A stretch of 64,000 bases of DNA from Aspidiotus rigidus (taxonomy: Eukaryota > Arthropoda > Insecta > Hemiptera > Diaspididae). The notes under the pieces are model-generated. The model had not been told where the DNA came from. It searched no databases and saw only the letters and a program-made list of their open reading frames with translations. Numbering within the stretch: position 1 is the stretch's first letter; every line of letters begins with the position of its first letter. Below are positions 1 to 12,545 of the stretch, piece after piece. The stretch spans positions 11,928,501-11,992,500 of the forward strand of contig JAVHKY010000001.1 in NCBI GenBank assembly GCA_035079385.1. The letters run 5' to 3'. The translations under genes were made by a program, and so were the position numbers.

Positions 1-2200
1 AGTAAGTGCAATCAAATTACAAATTCCTTTCTCACCAATTATTCATTTGGTAGCATTATTGCTAGTATGTCCAGAAAGGAGAGGAAGAGACTGGATGGAA
101 GGAAAATTCATTGTGTTACAACGTCAAACAATCGTACGGACTCTGATCTACTCAACAATAGAGAGTCACTTGTGACGAGTATGAGATCGCCGATAACCAA
201 AAAGTATAGTATAGAAGAAACAAAAAAACAAGAGAAATACTGATGGTGCTCGATGTCGAGAGAGTCACAGTGCGGTAATGATAAAACAAATGACAATTAA
301 AAAATCAAGGCTACTGCGGAACGCTGCGGTGATTCCGAATAACATACGATTATGAAATTTCTCGTCAACGAGAACATTCTTACTCTTTGTCCGTGGGACG
401 ACGGAGGGAAAATAATCGAGTCTACGAAAAATGTAGAGACAGTATAGGGAAAAAAATTCCAATATGTGATCTGACATTCTTCAAACGGAAGAAGCGACTC
501 TCGATGCAAAAACTGAACTTCTTGTGATCGGTAAAATACAGTAAAGGCGTTACATAAGATCGGAATGTTGTCAACGCACTAGATACCTATCCTTGTCTGT
601 CAAAAAAACCAGAAGTGATATTTTCCCCTCTTCTCGGATCGAATAGTTGTCACAAAACAGCGGCTTAGGAGGAATATATCGAAGTGAAACAGCTATTATA
701 GGTTTTCCGTGAAACGAGAGCAGAAAATGTCGCCGATCATACCCCTAACTTGAATACAAGAACGGATTAGTTATTAATCCGTCGATATAGCATAAGGGAA
801 ATCACCCTAGATACGTTTTTAAAAAAAAACTCGCGTGTATATTGAATAGTTCATCCCCCCTTTACGAAAACCCGTCTATGATTTTGTTGTTCTTAATTCG
901 AGAAATTTCACGGTCTTCTAAGCAGGACATAAAAATTCTTGCCCCGCGCGTACCCTCGTTCTCCTATTCTTTATGATATCCACGTCATCTTCTTAATTGC
1001 TCAACTCGAAAATAATTTCAGGGGTGAAAACCAATAGCGTACTAGCTGAAATTGTATTACTGCCGTCACGGCGTTAATAAAATGTTGAGGTGTTGGGTAT
1101 ACAGGGAAGTGCGGAGCCGAGCACGCAATGAACTCGAAATGAGTCATTTGTGTTTTTTGCAAGGAAAACTAGATGTAAGTACTTCTATACTGCAATTTCT
1201 GTTTATATTATCTACGATTCACTGTTGAAAATTGTAATCGTAAGATTAATTGCAGTGGTTTCATTCCCATTTTGAATATTAGGTATTTGGTATCGTTGGC
1301 GGAGTAAAATACTTGAGTGGAGTGCACTTTTCACGTTGCAATCACGAATATTTTTGTAGACGAGACTGATATCATTATGAGATAAGCTGGAAAATGAATA
1401 TAAGAATGAAGAACGATTTGTGATTAACAACGTATAATTCGATGCCTTCTTTACAATAAGGAATCGATTAAAAAAAGCTTTCACATACGCGACGTACTAT
1501 TAAGAGAACAACAACTGTCCAGACCATAAACTATGAACGTAATGAAGATAAAAATATTCGACACATGAAATCATGCACAGGCACTAACATGAGGTGGTTG
1601 TACCTCCACCCGATAAGGTAACGGCATATTATCGGTAAGCGAGTAATCGAGCTCGTAAAATTCATATTGTGAATCCTCCTCCCCCCCCCTCCCCCATTTG
1701 AGGACAAAAGTCAAATGGGGCAAAAGAGCCCAATTTTTTTTTTTTTTTCCTTACATTTTGAAGTTACATTTTTTAGCAGATACATCGACAATAAATTAAT
1801 ATATTTTCAATATACACCCCACTTTTTCAACAAAAATGCGGGAATGTTCGCTTTTGAAGCCAAAAGGTTGGCGTCGTCTTTGATTGAGTAATTTGGCACC
1901 TTTTGTACCATATATATTTCCAATAAAGGAAAAACATGTTTTACGTGTTCTTATACAGTACTGTTGGCGAACAACTTCTTCCTTACATCTCATAAATACT
2001 ATTCAAAATTGGTCGTATTTCGGATACGGAGGAAGGAGATGAGATACCAACTCTCATATTGACTTGTAAAAAATAATTTCATGTCAGAAACGGATTTAAA
2101 TGTTAGTGCAAGACTCCCATAATTGAGAGAAGCACTTTTATAATACTGAATGGTTACCTTTTAATGTCCTACTGCCTTATTTGGTTTGGAATATTGATGT
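1..2200. other. Unique AT-rich DNA, no gene seen
   Basis: Only short reading frames occur on both strands and none resembles a known protein. There is a C-rich tract near 1675-1696 and a T run near 1734-1748. I see no repeat arms or mobile element ends in this stretch. Confidence 0.6.
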
Positions 2201-2920
2201 ATATTCCTAAGTTCTTATCAAGGCAGGCTCTCACCTAGGTCATCAGGCTTTACTAGAGTCGTCTCTATCCAAGAGTCTTCAGTAATGGATTGTACACTGC
2301 TAGTATCTACTTGGCGATTGTGCCGTTGTGTCCGTGCTAACGTGGGGATCTACGAAAACCAAGTCTTCCTATTGGTAGGTTGTGGAGCTTGCTGAGAATT
2401 GAAGTTCCTTTGGGATACTCTCTGTCCTGTACGTAGTCAAATTGAAGTCACGCTTTCCAGAGTAGAAAAATTCTCAGGATACGTGGAAAGGTACAGACAG
2501 CTCCCTTTGTGATGTATCAGAATAAGAAAATACTTGTGGGTTGTTAACCTCAATGTTAAGCCTTGTCAGCTGTTGAGGTCTCTTATTGATTCATTGACTG
2601 CTGAATTCATCCAAAATTCGCTTCACAAGGTTCTGGACTCGAACCATTATGTTATGTCCCAGACCTTTGTTTACACTTTCAGAGCTGAGGTTTTGTCGTT
2701 CATTTTTACGCGAGTTTCTGCGATGTTGCGTCGGTAAACGGCAGATTAAACTCACATTCTGACTCTTAGGTAACTCCCAAGACAGTTTGGACTGTGGACT
2801 GAGGTCTTGGTAAGTAGGATCTAGTTTTGTATTATCTAGATACGTCAAATTTAAAACAAGCACATTTTATCGTTCATGCATTCTATTAGTGCACAATTGT
2901 CATCAATGTAGTTCAACACC
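2201..2920. other. Intermediate DNA with an unrecognised 90-codon frame
   Basis: A minus-strand frame at 2591-2863 encodes about 90 residues rich in Ser, Asn and Lys, and the overlapping plus strand is also open. I recognise no domain. It may be a relic of a mobile element or chance; nothing around it suggests splicing or an operon-like context. Confidence 0.2.
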
Positions 2921-2924
2921 CCGT

Positions 2925-4030
2925 TGAACCATGTCGACCGTTGATTTAGGGTCGATTTCAAGTCATAGGCAATGTCGACTCAAAGTCGACTAAGATCCCA
3001 CGTCGAATCGACATCTTTACCAAAGCCCATCAAAATACAGTCGATTTTAAAGGTAAATCGATTACATAATGACGTCGATTTGAAGTCGAAATATTGTAGA
3101 CTAAGGAAACATTTTATACAATATCATGTTGGCAATATTTCGACGTCGACTCTTAAGCTACCAAAAATGTGATCAATATGAGTGAAATGTGAATAATTCG
3201 TGCACCCGACGTCTACGGCAACAAATGGTCGACAACAATATTCTTATTGTTGACTTAGAATTGACTTGAAATCGAAGTCGGTTTTGAGTCGATTTAGTTG
3301 GGCCGTAATGGTGACCAAAAATGGACTGTATGTCGACTCACTGTGGGCGTCGTAATTGAGTCAACTTCTGGTCGATGAAAAATTTGAAAAAGTCGACTCG
3401 AAATCGACGTCGATTTTTAGTCGACAAAAAATTTGAATTCTGTTTAATGACGTCGACTTGATTTAGACTCCATATTGACCTGTTTGTTTCTGTAACTTAA
3501 CTACTCGCACATAAGTTATGTATTCAAAGTTACTTAAGGAGGGATTAATATACTATATTTTTGAGAAGAGAGCACTTGTCTAACGGTCGAGCCACAAAAT
3601 CGATCTGATACCGACGTCGATGTACAGTGAAAAAAAGCTTGTGTACTTTGAATCGACCTGATAACGACGTCGATTCTGAGCCATACAGAGAACCGTTCCC
3701 CAGGAATCGACTTGATAACAACGTCGATTGTGGGTCGATTTTGAGTCGGTAGAAAAACGCTTACCTCATGTCAAATTTCAGCAGTGCAGTAGAGTGTTCA
3801 CCCAAAATCGACTTGATGACGACGTCGACTTTGAGCCATACATTGGAAACCAGCAAATCGATTTGACGTCGATATCCAGTTGTTTGCCGTGGATTTATGG
3901 TCGACATACATACCCCGGAACTATTTCGACTGGAAATCGACGTCAAATTTACTTATTGAAATAATGGGTCGACGTGACGTCGATTTGACGTCACATCGAT
4001 GTCGATTAACAGTCGACATGGTTCAACGGG
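2925..4030. repeat. Degenerate GTCGA/TCGAC-rich repeat region
   Basis: The words GTCGA and TCGAC (often AGTCGAC or GACGTCGAT) recur at very high density across 1.1 kb. A clearer tandem core lies at about 3599-3860, where units of roughly 50-54 bases each begin with AATCGAYYTGATAACGACG or a variant. Reading frames here are simple translations of the repeat. A second region of the same character is at 34,670-35,545. Confidence 0.75.
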
Positions 4031-4244
4031 ATGGGAGGTACTACGAGTATGGTGCTTTGACTGTTTTATTAGTGACATATTGCTGTGGCTTGTAGATTGT
4101 TGGGTAGGGTTATTCTGGTGGTTTGATACACTCCTGAGACTCTCTATTTTCTGTTGCAGCTGCTGGATGATTGGGTCCTTCAATAAGTCTGCGTTTTAGG
4201 ATCCCTAGCAAACAAGTCCTCTGTAAGAGTTTTTACTGGTTCTG

Positions 4245-4620
4245 TCAGATTGTTAATAGACTCTGCTTGCGCACCAATAGTTGCATGATGTGAGACCATT
4301 TGCTCTCGGTTACATTTACAAAGTTGTTTAAATCTCTAAGCTCTTTCCAGATACTATCCAGTTCCCGATTGTCTGAATCTCTAAGGACGTCCCTTTCAGA
4401 AATCATTTTTACAATTTCCGAATCAGTGTACCATTTGGGAATCTTGCTGATGGGGGATTGTCCATCGCATCTATCAATGCTATGATTGAATGCTTTTTCG
4501 GAATTCAGCATCCCTTTGATCAATCATTGATGTATTAATTATATCGCTAATGAAGCCATAGGAATTTGATGAGTCTTCAGTAGATTCATCCAGAGGTATG
4601 GTGACAAGGCAGAGGTAGAT
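4245..4620 (-). pseudogene. Possible non-LTR retrotransposon linker fragment
   Basis: The minus-strand frame 4245-4523 contains a stretch reading IPKWYTDSEIVKMISERD followed by a Lys/Arg/Asp-rich helix. This resembles the segment between the endonuclease and reverse transcriptase of CR1/Jockey-type elements, where a proline-tryptophan motif is followed by an ISERD-like helix. A related frame continues upstream to about 4620 with one break. No catalytic motif is present, so this is a weak family match and the frame could be unrelated. Confidence 0.25.
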
Positions 4621-4830
4621 TGCTCAGCCTAAATGAAGCGATTGTTTGTTATTAGCTGGGGTGTAGGACTGAAATCCCGGTCAGGTGAGTAAACTCAAGA
4701 GGCTGTTGGAATTCAGAGTTTTCATCATGGTTGACTTCAAAAAGAGGATTCTGTTGCCGTGATTACCTGCCATACCTTTTTTGATGTTCTTCTTGCGGCA
4801 CGGCACTATTCTTATTAGGCTACTGTCTCT

Positions 4831-5665
4831 TTTTGACATGTTCCATGTCTTTTCTCTCGCCAGACCCTGATTTTGAAACTCGCGAGTCCCCCCCCCCCCC
4901 CGTCAAGAGAAATCTCTACCCCGTGGGTGATTCAGAAATTCGCGAGTGTAACCGCGTAATAATAATAAATAATTAATTGATTAATTAATTAAAAATTAAA
5001 TAATTAAATAATTATTTAATTAGATAATTAAATAAATAAATAATTGAATAAATAAATAAATAAATAATTAAATAATTAAATAAATAAATGATTAAATAAA
5101 TAAATAATTAATATAATTAATAATTAGAAAATCTCTACCCCGTGGGTGATTCAGAAATTCGCGAGTACACCCGCGTAATAAGAATAAATAATTAATTAAT
5201 TAATTAATTAATTAATAAAAAATTGAATAATTAAATAAATAAATAATTAAATAATTAATATAATTAAATAATCAAATAAATAAATAAATAATTGAATAAT
5301 TAAATAATTAAATGATTAAATAATTAAATAATTAAATAATTAAATAATTAAATAATTAAATAATTAAATAATTAAATAAATAAATAATTAAATAATTAAT
5401 ATAATTGATATTAGAAAATTTTCTAAGTCCCTCTTCCTATCATAATATGGCTGGATAGTCGAAATTTTTCCATGTCCCCTAGACTTGAATTGTCTCATAC
5501 CATTCCAATACAACAGCGAGACAGGGGGCGAACGAGCGGAGCGAGTTCGCGCTACCTCATATTTCTCAAAAAAGACTTATACGACGCCAAGATAGGTAAA
5601 GGGGTAAACGAATAATATCTCACGAACACTTGACCTAGTACAAGAATTAATAATAAATAAATAGA

Positions 5666-5705
<40 letters not shown>

Positions 5706-6108
5706 ATTAAATAATTAAATATTTAAATAATTGAATAATTAAACAATTAAATAAATAAAGGCTGGATAGTCGAAATTTTTCCAAGTCCCCTAGACTTGAA
5801 TTGTCGCATACCATTCCAATACAACAGCGAGACAGGGGGCGAACGAGCGGAGCGAGTTCGCGTTACCTCATATTTCTCAAAAAAGACTTGAATTTTCTCA
5901 TACCATTCCAATACAACAGCGAGATCGCTCGTTCGCCCCACCGAAAGTTGATTCCTCAAAATATAGAACACCCACAATTATCTCAAAATATTTCTCATAC
6001 AAGACTTATACGATAAAGGGGTAAACGAATAATATCTCAGGAACACTTGACCTAGTAGAAGCCTAGACTGAAATATTTCATGATGACTGATAAAATATAA
6101 AAGACATG
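4831..6108 (+). repeat. Left arm of a 13.7-kb inverted-repeat structure
   Basis: Read outward to inward, this arm matches the reverse complement of 15,933-18,494. The outer edge TTTTGACATGTTCC is exactly mirrored at 18,481-18,494, and the inner edge ...AAGACATG is mirrored at 15,933. The arm holds a C-run with ACTCGCGAGT palindromes, a long AT microsatellite, and two partial copies of a unit containing the GCGAACGAGCGGAGCGAG motif. Composition and layout recall Foldback-type elements. No target duplication is visible outside the arms. Confidence 0.85.
4957..5410. repeat. TAAA/TAAT microsatellite
   Basis: Almost pure combinations of AATA, AAT and TTAA words run for 450 bases, interrupted at about 5129-5178 by a short non-AT block with the palindromic TTCGCGAG word. 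Similar tracts lie at 5641-5757, 16,305-16,545, 17,030-17,110, 17,420-17,660 and 18,005-18,365, all within the inverted-repeat arms. Confidence 0.9.
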
Positions 6109-9100
6109 GACATGATTTTCATTTATTTGGCTATGCCAGAAAAGTTAATAATACTACAATATGACCAAGTTACAAATTTTTTAGATTGTGAATCACCTTA
6201 TTTTTTTTCAATAGGATAGCAATGCGAAGCACGCATCAAAACCTTCAGAAACGACTAGGAACTCTTGAATCCCACGACTTAAGTTCGTCAAGTCCACTGT
6301 CGGACAATGCTCGAAGTTCTTCATTGTTGTTTCTAATTCGAGTTCGACTAGTTTTCCCAATTCATCAAGGTCAAAAGTTAGGGACTTCCTCTCTCAAGAG
6401 TGCAACTCACAATCCCTCTTTCCAAATGCGGAATTGGCTAATGCAAATTTTCGCTCCTTCCTTTAAGCGATGCGAAATGCACAAGGTTTTCTTTTCATTT
6501 TATGAACATTTCCAAAGAAAACTAATTGAAAGCCTCCTAACCCTAGGTTCTTGAATAAGGAAGTACATAGTTCGTGTTTGTTTAACGTAGGAGTTCCATT
6601 CTTCATGAGCTGATTATACATCTCATTCCGGGAGCTTAAATCAGACTCTCTTGCAACAAGAGTGGCTATTTTTGCCTTCCACGTATTGGACGCGGTCAAA
6701 ACCTTTAGCTTCATACTATTGCGCATATAGTTACGACGCTTATCTTACAGCAATCAGAGTTTAGCTGGGTGCGGTACCAGAAACGATCATCAGGCCGTGC
6801 CTACGATATAACGTAGCATCATTTGTGGTCTATAATGACTATTCCGATCTCCGAATGTCAATAGAGAAAACAATCGATAAATCTGGCATTACTCGTAGCC
6901 GTATAGAGTAACTTCCATCAAGCTCTATTCTTCTTTCTCCATTTAACATCGCGATATTATCAAGATCTGGCGAAGTGTAGGCCTATGTTGGTCTTGTGGT
7001 TCGTAGAAAAGTCATCACTATAATAGGCATTTTTTATAATAAGTATAGGTTCACAATAAGAAGAGAGCAATTTCATTAATAGATGACGCGGTTTGTGAAG
7101 ATAATAGAATATCGTATTGTTTTTATGATTACGACTTCATCCTGCGTGCTCTTAGCTGGCATGCCGAACAATTCGACGCAATTGCTCGAACAGAATGCAT
7201 TACGAGTATTGTGTGAGCCAAGGTAGCGGTCAAGTTTACCGTAAATCGATTTATTAAAATGGAAATTGAATATGAAAATTTGAATAACACTTAATTCTCC
7301 TGCGCCGTGTCCTCTACAAATTTAAATCCCATTTTCACCCATACCTTTGGATTTAGACTGCGCTGTATACATATATGTATACGGTCGTATCTCTAATGCT
7401 TTAGTGGTATAAAGCTGAAAAGTTGATCTTATCTCGCGTCTCACACATTTAGACATTTTGTGCGTTAGCTTCCGACGAAGAGGAGAAGAAGAAACACGTC
7501 GTTTTCGTCCTAATCTGATCGAAGTAGACGTTGTAGAAAATTTTCAAGCTGAGTTGCTCGCGTCTGCACAGCGGCGTACACTACGTACCACACGTAATTA
7601 TTCAATGAAGGGAAACAAATCCACGCTCTTCACAATGATTTTTAAAAATATACGAAGTCGAATTTGACAAACGCTAAATACTGAGCGTCCAAAGATTGCT
7701 GATTCACGACAGACATTACCAAATCAAATTAATAATTCATCGCCGGTCGGTCTTTCGGCTGTATCGGGATACGGTACAAACCTGTCGAATTATTTGTAAT
7801 GCTCCTACCCTGCGAGCTTTTCCGTATCGACGCGACCGACTCTCGTCCGGGTACGAATATATATGTGTACGTAGTGACTCACGCGTCTATAGAACTGCGA
7901 GTGTCTTTTTGAAAAATTAAGAGGAAAAATCTTGCCGGTAACTCGCTAATCGGATTAATGTCAAATTGTGTCTCGCGCGGTCTCTACGATGCGGATGCAA
8001 TCGAAACAGGAGATACGTTACTTAAGTCTGAAAAGCTATCCCGTATCAATACGCGCCGCGTGGATATGTATACCATTCAAACGCGGACAGATAGACAGTA
8101 AAGAAAATCTTTTAAGTAATACCAGAATACAATCATTCTGTTTAATAAGTTTCGAATACAATGAGAATTACACTTCGACTGCCACTCCTCTTTTCCCCGT
8201 CTAAGTGCCGACTTCGTCGTCATGAGTGGAGTGTCTGTAGCCACCCGCTAAGAATGGTCTACCTATCTCGTCATCTTAATACAACACAATGACGTGATAC
8301 ATTTCCAAACAGATGCCAATGCTATGAAATAATTAGTTTTTCTTCACGAATAACGTTCGAGCATGCGCGGCCTTCGAGATTAACGGACGATGGAATCCGA
8401 TATGTACGAGTGTAGGTACACGGTTGTTATTCCGAATAACATCCTAGGTACATAACAATCGCTAATTCGTTCTACACGTCGCGTCATCCTTCGTAAGCGT
8501 GAGCAAATATCGCGACTTTTCCATTTATTCTCTATCGTAACGCGGAAATCCGTCGCACAACGACGATTTTTCGCCGATCATGCCGCGGAAAAGTCGTTAC
8601 TTAATGCGAAAAGAAATGTACCGGCGAGAGTACTGACGCGAAAATCCGTAGGCGGAGAACCACGACTAATGTCCAGTTAAGTGCTGGTTCAGTTTGAGCG
8701 GTATCCACTAACAGCAGAATCGAGCAGATGTATGTAGGGATCGTGAGTTGCACTGAGGTAAAGCACCTTGGTATTTGACAGAACCAACTCTTAGTCATGA
8801 TTCTCGATGAATGTATCTCCCTCAATGAGTCCTTATTCCGATTTTTTTGATATTTTTAATGTCTTCACTGATACCCCACCTTGATATGAAAATCCACAAG
8901 TGTTTCCAGAAGGTGACTTACCATTATGTCATAATGAGGCATGAGCTGATATAATTTTGAACAATACTCGTATACCGGTAATGTAATACAATAATATCAT
9001 TAGGAGAGGCGAAGAAATGAGCAGTAGGTCAAAATATGGAAATAATGGACCCTCTTGAATTCAAAAGCGTTCAACCTTACGTGCGAGATGAATTGGCTTC
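6109..9100. other. Spacer of the inverted-repeat structure, unique part
   Basis: CpG-containing unique DNA with only short frames on both strands. I found no convincing coding region, splice-linked frames or repeat ends. If the flanking arms form one mobile element, this would be cargo; if they form an inverted duplication, it would be ordinary host DNA. Confidence 0.5.
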
Positions 9101-9124
9101 AACACCCTTGCACCGAATACTGCA

Positions 9125-10434
9125 GGACTTTTTGATTTCACCAATATGACCAGAAATTCCTCAATGAGAGAAACCGTTGTCCAAACTAGCTCCCAATAAA
9201 CGCTACTGACAAAAAGGGATTTTTTTCATGCCCAATTCTCTGGTGACGGTAGATTCTGAATGCGTTCTAAGCTCTGTCCACCTACCTGTCCGTCATGGTG
9301 ATCACTTCTTCGGCAATGTTGTTCCAAAGCACTTTTGCTTGGTAGAATCTTGTCCAACGTCCCGTCCCTTCTTCTCTTGTAAACGGTTTTTCAATTCCCT
9401 CCTCCATTTCCTGCTAACCACCCAAGTACATTGATGACGCCTTGCCCTTCACCAACTTGTACTTTTTCTTGATAAGCAATCAAGCTAGCTTCAACCTTGC
9501 TTGTGGTGAGGAAGAGAGTCTTAACTTGAAGAGTCTCAGCCTGAAATCCTTACTCTGGCTTAGTTTATGTTAGTTGTAACCCAGCTCTTAAGCCCGGAGG
9601 AGAAATTCAACTTGAGTTTCCTTAGTTGTGGCCTAGCTTAAAGGTTCAGAGCTCAACTTTCTTCTGGGTCCCACCTCTACAAAGTTTCATAGCTCCAAAT
9701 TTTAACGAATCTCCTCTTTGTAGAAGATCGGAACTCGAAATCTTCGAAGTCTTTGAATTAGGTCAAGGTTATTTATGACATGGTCTGTGTAAGCAGAGAA
9801 ACCAATTTCAGTAGAGGCTCAGGTGCCGATGATGGCCCAAGACCATCTTGAATGTTCACCAATCACACTATTGATCAAGTCCCTGACTGTAGCTTGCAAA
9901 TAAGGCAAGCTCGTCAACCCTCCTCTACCTATTGGAGGTTGCAAAGGGATGGAAATGCGAGGAATGATGATGGCTGCGAACTATACGCAATTGATTTGTT
10001 TCTTAACCGTAGCTTGCAAATAAGCCATGCTTTCCAACCCTCCTTTACCTATTAGAAGTTGCAGAGTTGGAAGTGCCAGGTTAAAATGATGATGACAGCA
10101 AACTATCCTGAACGTTCATCAATTGCAAAACATGCAATTGATTCCACCAATATGATCAACGATTTCCAATCGTTGTCCAGACCGGCTCCTAATAAACGCT
10201 CCTGACAAAAGGGGATTTTTTCCATTCCCGATCTTCTGGTGATGGTAGATTCTGAATGCGTTCTAGGCTCTGTCCACTTACCTGCCCACCCTGGTAATCA
10301 CTTCGTCGGCAATGCTGTTCCGGGGCACTTTTGCTCGGTAAACGGTTTTTCACTTCCCTCCTCTATCCCCTCCTAACCACCTGAGAACATTGATGACGTC
10401 TTGCCCTTCTCCAAATTGTATTTTTTCTTGATAA
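9125..10434 (+). repeat. Directly repeated block, two copies
   Basis: About 9125-9605 is repeated in direct orientation at about 10,143-10,434, continuing after a MITE at 10,809-10,925. Matching landmarks are ATTCTGAATGCGTTCT, the GGCAATG and GGTTTTTCA blocks, and TTTTTCTTGATAA. An inverted copy of the neighbouring 9645-9860 stretch lies at 12,200-12,545. Confidence 0.75.
9880..10140 (+). repeat. Tandem repeat, first block
   Basis: Two units 120 bases apart begin TAGCTTGCAAATAAG (9891 and 10,011). Each continues with a CCTCC-rich part, a TATTAGAAGTTGC-like part and a TGGCTGCAAAC-like part. The same unit resumes at 12,720-13,140 with 141-147 base spacing, so the array appears to have been split by the MITE cluster between. 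Confidence 0.7.
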
Positions 10435-10808
10435 CACTACACAAAAAAAAAAAAAATTGAAAACCACATGAACGAAATAATATGATTCTAGAAGTATTTT
10501 CGACGCTGATCACGATGCCGTTGCCCGTTTTTCAAAATTTGGCCCAGTTTTCGAGAAATGATCAAATCCAATTCCCGCGATTCGTTGCGGCGCGCAATGT
10601 ATGTTCCCGTTCTCGCGAAATTCGATAGCTGGGTAACATACGCCGCGCGTCGCAATGAATCGCGGTAATTTGATTTGATCATTTCTCGAAAACCGAGCCA
10701 AAACTTGAAAAACGGACAATGGCATCGTGATCAGCGTCGAAAATACTTCTAGAATCGTATTATTTCGTTCATGTGGTTTTCAATTTTTTTTTTTTTTGTT
10801 GTGTGGTG
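10435..10808. mobile_element. PIF/Harbinger-type MITE
   Basis: A 374-bp near-palindrome whose two halves (about 175 bp each) match as inverted repeats, starting CACTACAC on the left and ending GTGTGGTG on the right. It is flanked by the 3-bp duplication TAA at 10,432-10,434 and 10,809-10,811. The empty site is preserved in the direct repeat near 9460-9475, which lacks the insert. The TAA duplication and length fit the Harbinger group; no transposase is encoded. Confidence 0.8.
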
Positions 10809-10935
10809 TAATCATTCAAGCTAGCTTCTACCTCGCTTGTCTTAACTCAAAGAGTCTTAGCCTAGAATCCTTGCTCGGGTCCAGCTTATTTTAGTTTTAA
10901 ACCAGCTCTTATGCCCACAGAAAAGAAATGCATTT

Positions 10936-11446
10936 CAGTGTTACCAGATGATGGACACGATTAGAAAAAATAGTCCCAATAGTTTTTTTCCTTTTTCTTG
11001 ATCGCCATTTTTATTCAAACTATTGATAGTTTCAAAATAGTATATTTTGTAATAAGTGGCGAAAATGAACGATATTGGAACGAGCGCAGTGTAGCCACAC
11101 GAGCAAAGCGAGTGTGGATAAGCGAGTTCCAATATCGTTTGTTTTCGACACGAATTACAAACAGTACTTTTTATAATACATGTAGTGAAAGAAACACTTA
11201 GGCCTACAATTTAAATTGGTTATCATTCAAAAAGAATGTTTACGAATTTTTCAAATGGCACCACTGACTTCATTTTCGCCACGGGTAAAATATTTTCGCC
11301 ACTGGTAAAACATTTTCGCCACGGTTCTGATAACGGCATGTTTCGCTACGAAAAACGAACACGATACGCAGCACTTTCGCTTCATGTATTATAAAAAAAC
11401 TATTGGGACTATTTTTTCTAATCGTGTCCATCATCTGGTAACACTG
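10936..11446. mobile_element. CAGTGTTACCAG-ended inverted-repeat element
   Basis: It starts CAGTGTTACCAGATGATGG and ends with the reverse complement at 11,446; the match continues inward for about 50 bases through a TAGTCCCAATAG block. The interior holds a nested hairpin at 11,068-11,139 (14-bp outer stem, 6-bp inner stem). CAG...CTG ends are usual for hAT-type elements, but the flanks give no clean 8-bp duplication, so the superfamily is tentative. Confidence 0.6.
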
Positions 11447-11469
11447 AATACCAGTTGTGCAATGGGTAT

Positions 11470-11663
11470 CAGTGTTACCAGATGATGGACACGATTAGAA
11501 AAAATAGTCCCAATAGTTTTTTTGAAACTATCAATAGTTTGAATAAAAATGGCGACCAAGAAAAAGGTACCTGTGTCATGTGTAGAATTTTGAAACTATC
11601 AATAGTTTCAAAAAAACTATTGGGACTATTTTTTCTACTCGTGTCCATCATCTGGTAACACTG
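11470..11663. mobile_element. Second CAGTGTTACCAG-ended element
   Basis: It has the same terminal inverted repeats as the 10,936-11,446 element, with a short different interior containing a GGTACCTGTGTCATG block. It sits exactly at the centre of another palindrome: GTTGTGCAATGGGTA on the left is mirrored as ACCCATTGCACAAC on the right. Confidence 0.6.
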
Positions 11664-11799
11664 AAACCCATTGCACAACTGGTACCGTCTGATTGACTCT
11701 AATTTATTGACGATCAAGAAAAAGGTACCTGTGTCATGTGTAGAATAGATACCTTTCTCCTGATCGTTAATTTTTTGGAAATTGTTGAGAAATGCATTT

Positions 11800-11968
11800 C
11801 AGTGTTACCAGATGATGGACACGATTAGAAAAAATCTTAAAAACGTGGTGCTCAAAATATGCGCTAGTTCAATAAATTAGAGTCAGTCAGGCGGTACCAG
11901 TTGTGCAATGGGTATGGCACCACGTTTTTAAGATTTTTTCTAATCGTGTCCATCATCTGGTAACACTG
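11800..11968. mobile_element. 169-bp MITE in a palindrome centre
   Basis: It starts CAGTGTTACCAGATGATGG and ends with the mirror sequence at 11,968. The immediately adjacent ten bases, AAATGCATTT, are the same on both sides (11,790-11,799 and 11,969-11,978), as a target duplication would give. That word is itself palindromic and lies in a larger inverted repeat extending over 100 bases on each side (about 11,700-11,799 and 11,969-12,060). Confidence 0.65.
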
Positions 11969-12199
11969 AAATGCATTTCTCAACAATTTCCAAAAAATTA
12001 ACGATCAGGAGAAAGGTATCTATTCTACACATGACACAGGTACCTTTTTCTTGATCGCCATTTTTATTCAAACTATTGATAGTTTCAAAAAAACTATTGG
12101 GACTATACCAATAGTCTCTAAAGTGCCTTGGAAAAAATTTTCTATTGATAGCATGAAACTATTGACAATCGGCCATCACTAGTCTACAGGAAACAAATC

Positions 12200-12545
12200 A
12201 ATTGTATATTTCAAAATGGTTTGCACCCATCATCATTTTTACATGAGACTTTCATCCCTTGGGAACTTCTAATAGGTGGAAGAGGATGGTCAAAGAACCA
12301 ACTAATTGTATATTTTGCGATTGATGAACATTCAGGATGGTTTCTTGTCATAAGGGACACGTGGACCTGCGATAAAATTGGTTCCTTTGTTTACACAGAC
12401 CTTATCATCAATGACCTTGATCTAATTCAAAGATTTTGGAGGTGATGAGATCCGATCTTCTACAGAAAGGAGACTGGATGCAATTTAAAGCTATGAAACG
12501 TGAGAAATTGATTTCCACCAGCTTGAAACTCCAGGACCAACGGTT
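12200..12545 (-). repeat. Inverted copy of the 9645-9860 block
   Basis: Its reverse complement matches 9645-9860, including TGTAGAAGATCGGA and AATCTTTGAATTAG. With the direct copies around 9-11 kb this makes the 9-12.5 kb area a rearranged, palindrome-rich cluster. Confidence 0.6.
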
